Shown here piece after piece: positions 1 to 5,846 of a stretch of 8,614 bases of DNA (positions are counted from its first letter, which is position 1; each line of letters starts with the position of its first letter). The stretch is from positions 1 to 8,614 of the forward strand of contig QZAC01000133.1 in NCBI GenBank assembly GCA_003838065.1, read 5' to 3'. Made by a program: the position numbers and the translations under genes. The notes beneath the pieces were generated by a model, which saw only the letters and a list, made by a program, of their open reading frames with translations, made no database searches and was not told the origin of the DNA. Source of the DNA: Methanocalculus sp. MSAO_Arc2 (GTDB lineage: Archaea; Halobacteriota; Methanomicrobia; Methanomicrobiales; Methanocorpusculaceae).

Positions 1-33
1 AATTTCAATCCACACACCCGTGAAGGGTGTGAC
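1..33 (-). CRISPR. Leader-proximal type I-C CRISPR repeat (array cut by window edge)
   Basis: Read on the minus strand, this unit starts GTCACACCC and ends GGATTGAAAT(T). That is the characteristic form of type I-C repeats, whose 3' end supplies the ATTGAAA-type 5' handle of the crRNA. It contains a 7-bp stem, CACACCC (31-25) with GGGTGTG (19-13), around the 5-base loop TTCAC; this is the hairpin Cas5c is expected to recognise. Only one full copy lies in the window, so the array itself is inferred from the adjacent cas operon and leader, and must continue to the left. Whether base 1 belongs to the repeat or to the first spacer cannot be decided here. The handle orientation gives transcription right to left, the same as the cas genes. 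Confidence 0.9.
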
Positions 34-60
34 TGCAAAAATGATCCGAATCCCCATCTT

Positions 61-84
61 AATTTTCATTGAAGGTGAGTGCGA
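61..84 (-). repeat. Degenerate, internally deleted repeat-like element
   Basis: On the minus strand this reads GTCGCAC, then TCA, then CCTTCA, then ATGAAAATT. Against the full repeat at 1-33 it matches the 5' block (GTCACAC, one mismatch), the central CCTTCA and the 3' end (ATTGAAATT, two mismatches). It lacks the ten bases around the right arm of the hairpin. The 27 bases between it and the full repeat are shorter than a usual I-C spacer of about 33-36. It may be a decayed first repeat or leader sequence resembling the repeat by chance. It could not form the repeat hairpin, so crRNA processing at it is unlikely. Confidence 0.45.
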
Positions 85-151
85 CACGAACCTATTGGTA
101 ATCAGTCAGTAGATAGATAAAACTTATTTTTGTAGATACTGAACCCCAATA

Positions 152-159
152 GATATAAA
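152..159 (-). promoter_or_regulatory. Candidate TATA box for pre-crRNA transcription
   Basis: The minus-strand octamer TTTATATC resembles the archaeal TATA box. Archaeal initiation about 25 bases downstream would fall near 127, roughly 95 bases before the first full repeat. Two other TATA-like stretches (255-265 and 178-190) compete with it, and no start site can be fixed by eye. If the host were bacterial this assignment would fall. Confidence 0.3.
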
Positions 160-274
160 TGTCTATCTATAATTCGCAAAATATATATGATTAAAAAAAA
201 TACCACTGGTTTAGGAATGACTTCTACTTTCATTGTTGAATTATTAAACCTCAATAAATATATAGTGGGTGAAG

Positions 275-323
275 AAAAAACCTGCGAACCGCCTGGGGAA
301 TCAATGTTCACTTAGGGTTCGCA
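275..323 (-). terminator. Intrinsic-type terminator after cas2
   Basis: Three bases after the cas2 stop, the minus strand has TGCGAACC (323-316), a 25-base loop, and the exact complement GGTTCGCA (290-283). Two G's and a run of six T's (280-275) follow. A perfect 8-bp GC-containing stem followed by a T run fits a Rho-independent terminator, or in archaea a T-tract terminator helped by a hairpin. It would end the cas mRNA and separate it from the array transcript. The loop is long for a classical terminator, which lowers confidence. Confidence 0.6.
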
Positions 324-326
324 AAG

Positions 327-617
327 TCATGTAATTAATAAACCTTCTGGATCATACCCCCCTTTTGCACCGAAGTGCTCAACTCGGTTTTTCCAGTTCT
401 TTCCAAGGAAATAAAACCTGAGGCTATCTGTCTCTTCATTAATGATTCCACATAATGAGTGCTTAAGATTAGCAAACTGGGCAGGAACGACGAGGCACTC
501 AAAGACAGAGTTCTGCACCCTCTGCCCGTGGTTTACGCATTCTCTCGCTACTCTGCGAAGCCTTTTCCTCCCCTCGGGGGTTTCCGTATTGACGTCATAC
601 GTGACCAAAACCATCAT
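327..617 (-). CDS. cas2: CRISPR-associated endonuclease Cas2
   Basis: Cas2 is the dimeric ferredoxin-fold subunit that bridges two Cas1 dimers in the spacer-integration complex. The 96-residue product has the usual length. It opens with the beta strand MMVLVTYDV, whose Asp8 is the conserved metal-site residue, followed by RKRLRRVA and QNSVFEC, both typical of I-C Cas2 proteins. The C-terminal segment with RVEHFGAK and DPEG is also characteristic. Two adjacent ATG codons (617 and 614) are possible starts. GAGGTG at 628-623 lies 5 or 8 bases ahead, so either could be used; 617 is kept. The SD overlaps the cas1 stop, so translation is probably coupled to cas1. The gene is the last of the operon. 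Confidence 0.96.
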   Translation of the reverse strand: MMVLVTYDVNTETPEGRKRLRRVARECVNHGQRVQNSVFECLVVPAQFANLKHSLCGIINEETDSLRFYFLGKNWKNRVEHFGAKGGYDPEGLLIT

Positions 618-622
618 ACATA

Positions 623-628
623 CACCTC
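623..628 (-). promoter_or_regulatory. Ribosome binding site of cas2
   Basis: GAGGTG on the minus strand begins inside the TGA stop of cas1 (629-627) and lies 5 bases before the first cas2 ATG. It complements the archaeal/bacterial anti-SD and suggests that ribosomes ending cas1 reinitiate on cas2. Confidence 0.7.
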
Positions 629-1658
629 AATTCATGAAGAACGGCGGATAGCCCTCAATGTCCCCACGCAGGAAACGGCCCATCAGCATTGCCTGTACAT
701 ATGGAAGCAGCCCGATGGGTATCTTCTCTTTCAGGTATGGATGTGTAATAATGTCCTGCTTGCGTTTCTGCCAGGTCCCTATGACCTCTTTGCGACCCGA
801 CTCTGTCAGGATAACTCCTCCATTCTCCTTTTTCAGCAAGTCGTCCTTGCTGATCTGCCTCATATTCACGAGGTTCAGCGCGAGACGATCAGCCATAAAT
901 GGCCGCAGTTCTTCCATCATATCGAGGGCGAGGCTCGCCCGTCCGGGGCGGTCAGTGTGGAAGAAACCGACATACGGGTCAAGCCCGACGGTCTCCAATG
1001 CAGACTGGACATCGTGAGCGAGTATTGTATACAAAAAGGAGAGTAGCGCGTTCATGTTATCAAGTGGTGGCCTCCGGTTCCGCCCTTCTAAGAAAAAGTC
1101 TTTCTTCTGTTTTAGGATTAGCTCATTGAGGGTGACAAAATAGAATTTAGCGCAGTTACCCTCGATTCCCCGGAGCACATCGGCGGAATCACAATCCTCA
1201 ATTTTTAATAGGTTTTCGATTAGTAAAGCATCCGTAGCTTGCACTTTTCCACTGTTAATGACGTCGGCGTGGTCACGGAGCGCTCGCCCAAGAACCGTCC
1301 GGCAGTTCACAACCTTACCAATTATAAAGGACTTTGCAATATCTAGCGATTCAGTGTGATTATCTGCCTTCCGATACTGTGTACGCCGCAGCAGCACGTT
1401 GCCCCGGACTGGTCCGCTTACCCGCGCCAAAAACCTCCCATTCGGGTTTAAGAACGATAGCCCTACGTTATTCTCGGAGCAGAGTCGCATCAGGTGAGGG
1501 CTCGCTCCCATGTAGCCGAAACAGACGATCCCCTCGAGATTATGGATCGGAATTCGGAACTTTTCTTTGCTGTCGACCTTGACAACAACATTCTCCCCAT
1601 CTCGGATGAGGTATGATTCAGGAGTGGTCACGTATAATGTGTTCAGTAATTTTCTCAT
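627..1658 (-). CDS. cas1: CRISPR-associated integrase Cas1
   Basis: Cas1 is the metal-dependent integrase that inserts new spacers at the leader-repeat junction together with Cas2, here probably assisted by Cas4. The 343-residue length and the N-terminus MRKLLNTLYVTTPESYL are typical of the I-C branch. The N-terminal beta domain is followed by the helical catalytic domain. Expected metal ligands are visible: Glu166 in GIEGNCAKFYF, His234 in GFFHTDRPGRASLALDMMEE, and Asp246/Glu249 in the same block. The frame is intact. The ATG at 1658 has no clear SD before it, and the 61-base gap to cas4 is the only sizeable gap between cas genes. An upstream ATG at 1716 reaches a stop after nine codons, so it cannot extend Cas1. 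Confidence 0.97.
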   Translation of the reverse strand: MRKLLNTLYVTTPESYLIRDGENVVVKVDSKEKFRIPIHNLEGIVCFGYMGASPHLMRLCSENNVGLSFLNPNGRFLARVSGPVRGNVLLRRTQYRKADNHTESLDIAKSFIIGKVVNCRTVLGRALRDHADVINSGKVQATDALLIENLLKIEDCDSADVLRGIEGNCAKFYFVTLNELILKQKKDFFLEGRNRRPPLDNMNALLSFLYTILAHDVQSALETVGLDPYVGFFHTDRPGRASLALDMMEELRPFMADRLALNLVNMRQISKDDLLKKENGGVILTESGRKEVIGTWQKRKQDIITHPYLKEKIPIGLLPYVQAMLMGRFLRGDIEGYPPFFMN

Positions 1659-1719
1659 GCACAGCGCGTCTCTTGAAGTGATATGTTTACGGGATTTTGC
1701 CGGAATAAACCTTCATAGT

Positions 1720-2406
1720 TCAAACATCCCCAATACATGCTTCCTTCAGGTGTTTCTGCACATACCTGCGGACAGAAGGATTCTTCTTTGTCAATTTCGG
1801 CATGCAGACATTCTGAAGAGAACAGAGGTTGCAATTCTTGGACGTTTCGGCAGCGGGCGTTATTCCTTTCGCAAAGAGATCGTGCATTTCGTCAGATAAC
1901 GAGTGGACCCGGTCTCTCAGCTCGTCAGAAAATTGAAGTGGAACCCTCCTCCGGATTTCGTTGTAGAAGAAATTGCCCCGGTCTATGTGGATACCAAACA
2001 TCTCCTCAATGCAGATTGCTTGGGCACAGAGTTGAACCTCGTCACGCTCATCAACCTTAGGTTTGCCCCGTTTGTACTCCACCGGCCGCATCATCCAGAG
2101 CCCTTCTTGACCCGGAATGGATATGCCGTTTTCTGAGCGGATGTATTCGATGAGATCCGCCACGCCGTAAAAACCGAGAGTATGTGATACAAGGGGAAAT
2201 GCCCGCGATATAACAACGTTGCCGCGGCTCTCGACAAAGAACGGATCGTCCACCCGTTTGTGGATCAGGTGCCCTTCTGCTGTCCGGAGATTCTCCTCCC
2301 ACTGACGTTCGATGTGGATCAAAGCCCACTGTCGCCTGCAAAAGCAGAAGTGCTGGATGCCCGAAAGAGCAAGTAACTCTTCGTCGGTATACCGCACTGC
2401 ACTCAT
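1720..2406 (-). CDS. cas4: CRISPR-associated Fe-S exonuclease Cas4
   Basis: Cas4 is a RecB-family nuclease with a 4Fe-4S cluster that selects and trims PAM-containing prespacers and hands them to Cas1-Cas2. The product has 228 residues. N-terminal cysteines lie in FCFCRRQWAL (Cys21 and Cys23). The nuclease core shows HKRVDD (His49, Asp53/54), GVADLIEY (Asp84), PVEYKRGK (Glu110, Lys112) and a QLCAQ block (Gln125). The C-terminal cluster CNLCSLQNVC supplies Cys192, Cys195 and Cys201. The ATG overlaps the cas7c stop as ATGA, so translation is coupled. A GAGGT stretch lies about 13 bases upstream, rather far for an SD. Its position between cas7c and cas1 is standard for I-C. Confidence 0.96.
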   Translation of the reverse strand: MSAVRYTDEELLALSGIQHFCFCRRQWALIHIERQWEENLRTAEGHLIHKRVDDPFFVESRGNVVISRAFPLVSHTLGFYGVADLIEYIRSENGISIPGQEGLWMMRPVEYKRGKPKVDERDEVQLCAQAICIEEMFGIHIDRGNFFYNEIRRRVPLQFSDELRDRVHSLSDEMHDLFAKGITPAAETSKNCNLCSLQNVCMPKLTKKNPSVRRYVQKHLKEACIGDV

Positions 2407-3254
2407 AACTTTTCGATTACCTCAACACCGGCAGGCACATCCTTGCCTACAGTCACCTTGTAATCCTTGAATGATCGAGGAGGTATATCGCCGGAAACGC
2501 GTTCTATCGTGACCTTGTCAAACAGGATATGGGACTGGCAGCACCCGAGTGCCGTTTCGTGTTTGAAGACCACGAGTTTCCTGGCAGAGAGTTTGCCCCG
2601 TGATGCCGAATGGTCATGTTCGAACATATTGACGAGACCTTCCCAAAAGAGATCGAGGTCATCCTCGGAGAAACCTGTTGTCTTCTGAGCCAGATGTGCA
2701 GAGATATAACCCTCGGCGCGGTACAGTGCGTATGGGACGATCTGCTTTTTCCCTATCGTCTGACCTTTCTCACGATCCCGCTCATTAGCGACCGCCTGAC
2801 GGGTGATGGTCACCTCTTGTTGGAATATCGGATCGATACTGCGGGCGAAGTTCAACTGAATCGGTCCTCTGACCTGTCCACAGTTCACCTCTAATGCCAT
2901 CACGGCACCGAACGTCCGGATATCGAAGAAGTTTGCGCACATGAACTTGCTCAGTTCATCATCCTTTGGTTTTTTGTTGGAGGGTTCGATGCCAAGATGT
3001 ATATATGCCTTCTTGTGCTGCTCGTTCAGAACCACACCAGATTTAACATAGATGTCATAGCCGGCAACGTCGCCCTTCACCAGTTCGACGTAGTCACGTA
3101 ATTTCCGCTTAAGGCAGACGTCGGTTACAATACCATGCCCGGTCTGCGGGTCGACCCGTGGCATGTTCCCCATATCCGGGTCGCCATTTGGGTTCCCATT
3201 CTCAACATCGAACAACAGTACAAATTCATATCGGTTTTTAATAGGTTCACTCAT
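2403..3254 (-). CDS. cas7c: Type I-C Cascade backbone protein Cas7c (Csd2)
   Basis: Cas7c is the RRM-fold subunit that polymerises along the crRNA spacer to form the I-C Cascade backbone. From the chosen ATG it has 283 residues, the usual Csd2 size. The signature FDVENGNPNGDPD lies at about residues 15-27, followed by MPRVDPQTGHG and TDVCLKRKLRDYV. RSIDPIFQQEVTITRQA in the middle is also family-typical. The frame opens at a GTG (3260) that is part of the GTGA overlap with the cas8c stop. The ATG at 3254 is preferred because GGGTGA sits about 6 bases ahead and the product then begins MSEPIKNRYEFVLLFD. The C-terminal end overlaps cas4 by four bases. Confidence 0.96.
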   Translation of the reverse strand: MSEPIKNRYEFVLLFDVENGNPNGDPDMGNMPRVDPQTGHGIVTDVCLKRKLRDYVELVKGDVAGYDIYVKSGVVLNEQHKKAYIHLGIEPSNKKPKDDELSKFMCANFFDIRTFGAVMALEVNCGQVRGPIQLNFARSIDPIFQQEVTITRQAVANERDREKGQTIGKKQIVPYALYRAEGYISAHLAQKTTGFSEDDLDLFWEGLVNMFEHDHSASRGKLSARKLVVFKHETALGCCQSHILFDKVTIERVSGDIPPRSFKDYKVTVGKDVPAGVEVIEKL

Positions 3255-3256
3255 GA

Positions 3257-3631
3257 TCACTCACCCTCGCTTGCAACTTCCTCTTTCCTCTTGAAAAACG
3301 CCTTTCGCTGGTGGTAATAGCCGAGCATGAACAAACCCTGCTCCTCCAGGTTCAGGTAATTTGGGAACTTATCCACGCCTGCCAGCGTCTCCTCGATAGA
3401 CTGGGTGGTCTTGTACCCCCAGTCGGACTTGGCTATGTGGTGTTGTGCAAGCTTCAGCAGAACAGGGAATACCACTGCGGGTGTTGTCGACGCACTGCTA
3501 AAGTACTTGCTGTTTATTGTGCTCTTCATCTCTCGGTTTGTATCCGTCTGCGCCTTCTCAAGAACTGCAAACAGTCTTCCAAGGCGATACGGCACATTCT
3601 GGTTTTCTTCGTTTAAACTCACGGTAATCAT
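3257..3631 (-). CDS. cas11c: Nested small subunit Cas11c, internal start within cas8c
   Basis: In type I-C systems the Cascade small subunit is known to be translated independently from an internal start in the 3' part of cas8c; it lines the belly of the complex and stabilises the R-loop. Here a strong AGGAGG (3639-3634) inside cas8c precedes an in-frame ATG (3631), giving a 124-residue product that begins MITVSLNEENQNVPYRLGRL and ends at the Cas8c C-terminus. Size and position agree with known Cas11c. The AGGAGG-to-ATG gap is only 2 bases, so an in-frame GTG at 3622 (11 bases away, 121 residues) is a real alternative. The product is inferred, not proved, by the sequence. Confidence 0.75.
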   Translation of the reverse strand: MITVSLNEENQNVPYRLGRLFAVLEKAQTDTNREMKSTINSKYFSSASTTPAVVFPVLLKLAQHHIAKSDWGYKTTQSIEETLAGVDKFPNYLNLEEQGLFMLGYYHQRKAFFKRKEEVASEGE

Positions 3632-5155
3632 ATCCTCCTGTAAATTCGTCAAGCCAGCTCTTGCAAGTCGGAGAAGATAGGCTTTGATGAAGCCTGCCCT
3701 GACAGCGTTCATCGTCCGCTCAACCTTGGCCCGGCTGACCATTGCGGTGTACATCTGAACCGGATATGGTGTGTCGTTCAGAATCGACCGTAATAGAAGA
3801 CCGCCGAGGAGCGGCGAGGCTGCCTTGTTATCAGAACCCGATGCAATGGTTTGCTCCAGCAGACGATACATTGATGCATATCGCAGATCGTAATCGCCTT
3901 TGACAATCTCCATATCAAGATGATGGCGTGCAACTCGTTCGATGAAGTTCCCAAAACTGTCTACCTGCCAGAACCGTACTGCGAGCCTTGCGTTGTTCGG
4001 AGCAAGACCGAGCATATAGAAATTTGTTTCAGGGTTCGCTCCAATATCCTCGGTATTGATCTTTTTCCCCTTTCGAACCTTTTCAAGAATCTCCCTAATC
4101 AATTCAATCTTCCGCCAGCCCTGCACTTTCTCAGGATCAGAGGTCTCCTCTTTGTTACTCTCATCAATCGTTGTAGGGGGAGAAAAGAAAAGACTTGCAA
4201 GATCCTCACAGGCGGTACCGCTCGTCTCCGCCCAGTACACGACTGTTGTATCGGCTATCCTCTGTCGATATTCTATATGAGAAAGGAGATAGTTCAGGGC
4301 AGTAGTGTATTTGAACATCGCTGATTCGCAGATCGGGGCATTGAGCCCCTGTGTCTCACCTCTTTTTCCATAAGAGCAGAACGAGTCGTCGTTGAAACTA
4401 ACGAGAAATGCACCAGACATTTGGGCGCCAGTTACACCTTTGAGACTCTGGTGTTTTCCGGCTGCATAATCCAATTCGCCAGTCACAAGGCACTGGGCAG
4501 TTTTTTTGTCATGACCTCCAATATTGGAGAGATAATGTTCCCAGACTTTCATTACAGAAAGTTTGTTGTGCAGGAAGACGCCATCAGACTCAAAGACACA
4601 GCTTCCACCAGCGAGAAGATCGTCCATGTACTCTGCTATCTTCGGATGCCTACAGATCTCCTCGGGCTTCCAAGAATCTAAGAATGTGAAGAGTGCCCGA
4701 ATTCCTGGGTCGTCGAGGGTATCGAACACCTCATGCTGGCGGTTTTTGAAGGCCTCGAAGCAGTCCCGCGATCGCTGGTGGACTAAAACAACCTCTTTTT
4801 CGTTTTCGGTGACTATCGTGTAGTCGGGAGAGTTGCCTTTACCGGAAGGCTTCAGAAACTTCTTCTCGAAATCACTTCTTTTGAACTTCTCAACACCAAA
4901 GACATATTTTGCGTTGTCGCAGAGAACAAAAGGTGCTATGCCCGATGAGCGGACCTCCTGCAGTGGTACATCAATAACTCTGGGGCGGGGTTTCTTGTCA
5001 TCGCTTCTGAGGTCGACGATGTACGATAACTCCCCTTCGGGACTGAGGACAAGTGCAAACGATACTTTCCCACTACTGTATCCCGGCCGGGAGATCGCTG
5101 CATCCTCGTCCTCCGCCAGTATGTCATAGTAGCGGCAGAGGGACTGGATGATCAT
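3257..5155 (-). CDS. cas8c: Type I-C Cascade large subunit Cas8c (Csd1)
   Basis: Cas8c recognises the PAM on target DNA, caps the crRNA 5' end of Cascade together with Cas5c, and helps recruit Cas3. The product has 632 residues from the ATG at 5155. The Csd1 signature lies centrally: CLVTGE (Cys222), His235 and KGVTGAQMSGAFLVSFN (about 239-255), then SYGKRGETQGLNAP (261-274) and YTTALNYLLS. The last 124 residues form the small-subunit-like helical domain, which is also predicted to be made separately as Cas11c. The frame extends to an ATG at 5179, but that start would lie inside cas5c. MIIQSLCRYYDILAED is the expected N-terminus, and ATG 5155 overlaps the cas5c stop as ATGA. The SD ahead of it is poor. 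Confidence 0.96.
   Translation of the reverse strand: MIIQSLCRYYDILAEDEDAAISRPGYSSGKVSFALVLSPEGELSYIVDLRSDDKKPRPRVIDVPLQEVRSSGIAPFVLCDNAKYVFGVEKFKRSDFEKKFLKPSGKGNSPDYTIVTENEKEVVLVHQRSRDCFEAFKNRQHEVFDTLDDPGIRALFTFLDSWKPEEICRHPKIAEYMDDLLAGGSCVFESDGVFLHNKLSVMKVWEHYLSNIGGHDKKTAQCLVTGELDYAAGKHQSLKGVTGAQMSGAFLVSFNDDSFCSYGKRGETQGLNAPICESAMFKYTTALNYLLSHIEYRQRIADTTVVYWAETSGTACEDLASLFFSPPTTIDESNKEETSDPEKVQGWRKIELIREILEKVRKGKKINTEDIGANPETNFYMLGLAPNNARLAVRFWQVDSFGNFIERVARHHLDMEIVKGDYDLRYASMYRLLEQTIASGSDNKAASPLLGGLLLRSILNDTPYPVQMYTAMVSRAKVERTMNAVRAGFIKAYLLRLARAGLTNLQEDMITVSLNEENQNVPYRLGRLFAVLEKAQTDTNREMKSTINSKYFSSASTTPAVVFPVLLKLAQHHIAKSDWGYKTTQSIEETLAGVDKFPNYLNLEEQGLFMLGYYHQRKAFFKRKEEVASEGE
3634..3639 (-). 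promoter_or_regulatory. Internal ribosome binding site for Cas11c
   Basis: AGGAGG on the minus strand is a stronger SD core than the sites I see ahead of full-length cas8c, cas4 or cas1. It lies within the cas8c coding sequence, where the codons only need to spell Leu-Gln-Glu-Asp. The ATG follows after two bases. This is the main sequence evidence for separate Cas11c synthesis. Confidence 0.7.
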
Positions 5156-5835
5156 GAAACGCCCCCGTAGCCGAGGCACCGCTGCACGTCGATGACTCCG
5201 TCCACCATGATCGCCCTGTAGAAGGTGGCGAAGGTGGCCTTCATATCGTCGGCAAAATCGATGTCGTAGAGCATGAAGCCGAGATCTTTCTCTCCTCCAT
5301 TTTCCCCGATATAGTGGGACGCCGGCATCTCCCCTTCGACAAGCTCAAACTGAACCGGAAACTCGCGGCAACCGAGGTAGGGATGATGGAAACACTGGCC
5401 CTTTCTCATCCTGCGGAGTGCAACATTGTAGTGCTTCTTGACGGTATCTTCCGGACCTGCCTCATCGGTTAACTCGAAATGCGCTTCAATGACATAACAG
5501 ACATCACGAAGCACCAGAGAAGCCCGTTGAACAGCATCTTCTGCCGGATCCTGGAAGAGCGCAACATCGCCTCCACGGAGTGCCGCTTTTACTTTCCCTG
5601 CTGGGATCTTCCCCGAGCGCTCGTTCCGTCGGATATTGTCAAACTTTATCGGGTTCAAAACGTGGATCTTGTCAATCTTCCAGCAAATTGCGGGTTTCCA
5701 GTGGATCGCCTCAAGAATCCCACGGGCTGCTGACGGGGTCATCACATCATAGCTCACTCGCTCTGTCTTCATCTCGGGTCGCGTGAAGCAGGCGTAATCA
5801 CCCCATACTTTCAGTTGTATTCCGTATCCTATCAC
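5152..5835 (-). CDS. cas5c: Type I-C crRNA endonuclease and Cascade subunit Cas5c
   Basis: In type I-C, which lacks Cas6, Cas5c (Cas5d) cuts pre-crRNA at the base of the repeat hairpin and stays on the 5' handle as a Cascade subunit. From GTG 5835 the product has 227 residues and begins MIGYGIQLKVWGDYACFTRP. MTPSAARGILEAIHWKPAI and KFDNIRRNE are family-typical. The Lys-His pair of the known active site is present as Lys134-His135 in KKHYN. The Tyr that aligns with the Bacillus halodurans catalytic Tyr46 is His45 here. Three GTG codons run in a row (5841, 5838, 5835). The first lies inside the SD, so the third is preferred. The stop overlaps cas8c as ATGA, and the start lies 10 bases after the cas3 stop. 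Confidence 0.95.
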   Translation of the reverse strand: MIGYGIQLKVWGDYACFTRPEMKTERVSYDVMTPSAARGILEAIHWKPAICWKIDKIHVLNPIKFDNIRRNERSGKIPAGKVKAALRGGDVALFQDPAEDAVQRASLVLRDVCYVIEAHFELTDEAGPEDTVKKHYNVALRRMRKGQCFHHPYLGCREFPVQFELVEGEMPASHYIGENGGEKDLGFMLYDIDFADDMKATFATFYRAIMVDGVIDVQRCLGYGGVS

Positions 5836-5838
5836 CAC

Positions 5839-5846
5839 CACCTCCC
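5839..5846 (-). promoter_or_regulatory. Ribosome binding site of cas5c
   Basis: GGGAGGTG on the minus strand begins at the last base of the cas3 TAG stop and includes the first of three tandem GTG codons. GGAGG ends at 5841, leaving 5 bases before GTG 5835. This decides the start. The overlap with the cas3 stop implies translational coupling. Confidence 0.75.

Larger units (their letters stand above)
34..274 (-). promoter_or_regulatory. CRISPR leader
   Basis: This AT-rich, gene-free stretch lies between the terminator after cas2 and the first repeat, where type I leaders sit. It should carry the array promoter and the sequences that direct Cas1-Cas2 to integrate at the first repeat. Several TATA-like minus-strand stretches are visible: CTATATATTTA (265-255), TCATATATATTTT (190-178) and TTTATATC (159-152). 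It also has an A/T homopolymer run (193-200) and an 8-base inverted pair, TAGATAGA (110-117) with TCTATCTA (162-169). A 69-codon open frame here starts inside the terminator loop and is not taken as a gene. Confidence 0.75.

Noticed and set aside
34..60. The 27-base stretch between degenerate and full repeat as a genuine spacer
   Set aside because: It is shorter than usual I-C spacers and one flanking repeat lacks the hairpin, so a functional spacer is not supported.
102..311. A 69-codon minus-strand frame in the leader
   Set aside because: It starts inside the terminator loop, is very AT-rich, has no SD, and occupies the leader. Its hydrophobic stretch comes from the T-rich DNA.
459..1046. 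A 195-codon plus-strand open frame opposite cas1
   Set aside because: It lies wholly antisense to the certain cas1 and cas2 genes, has no SD or family-like composition, and is explained as a reverse-strand shadow of the cas1 coding sequence.
5156..5179. Upstream ATG (5179) extending Cas8c by eight residues
   Set aside because: It lies inside cas5c and gives an atypical basic N-terminus. The ATG at 5155 has the ATGA overlap and the family-like MIIQSLCRYYDIL start.
5838..5841. GTG at 5841 or 5838 as the cas5c start
   Set aside because: The first GTG is part of the GGGAGGTG ribosome site and the second is too close to it. The third, at 5835, has proper spacing and gives a family-like N-terminus.
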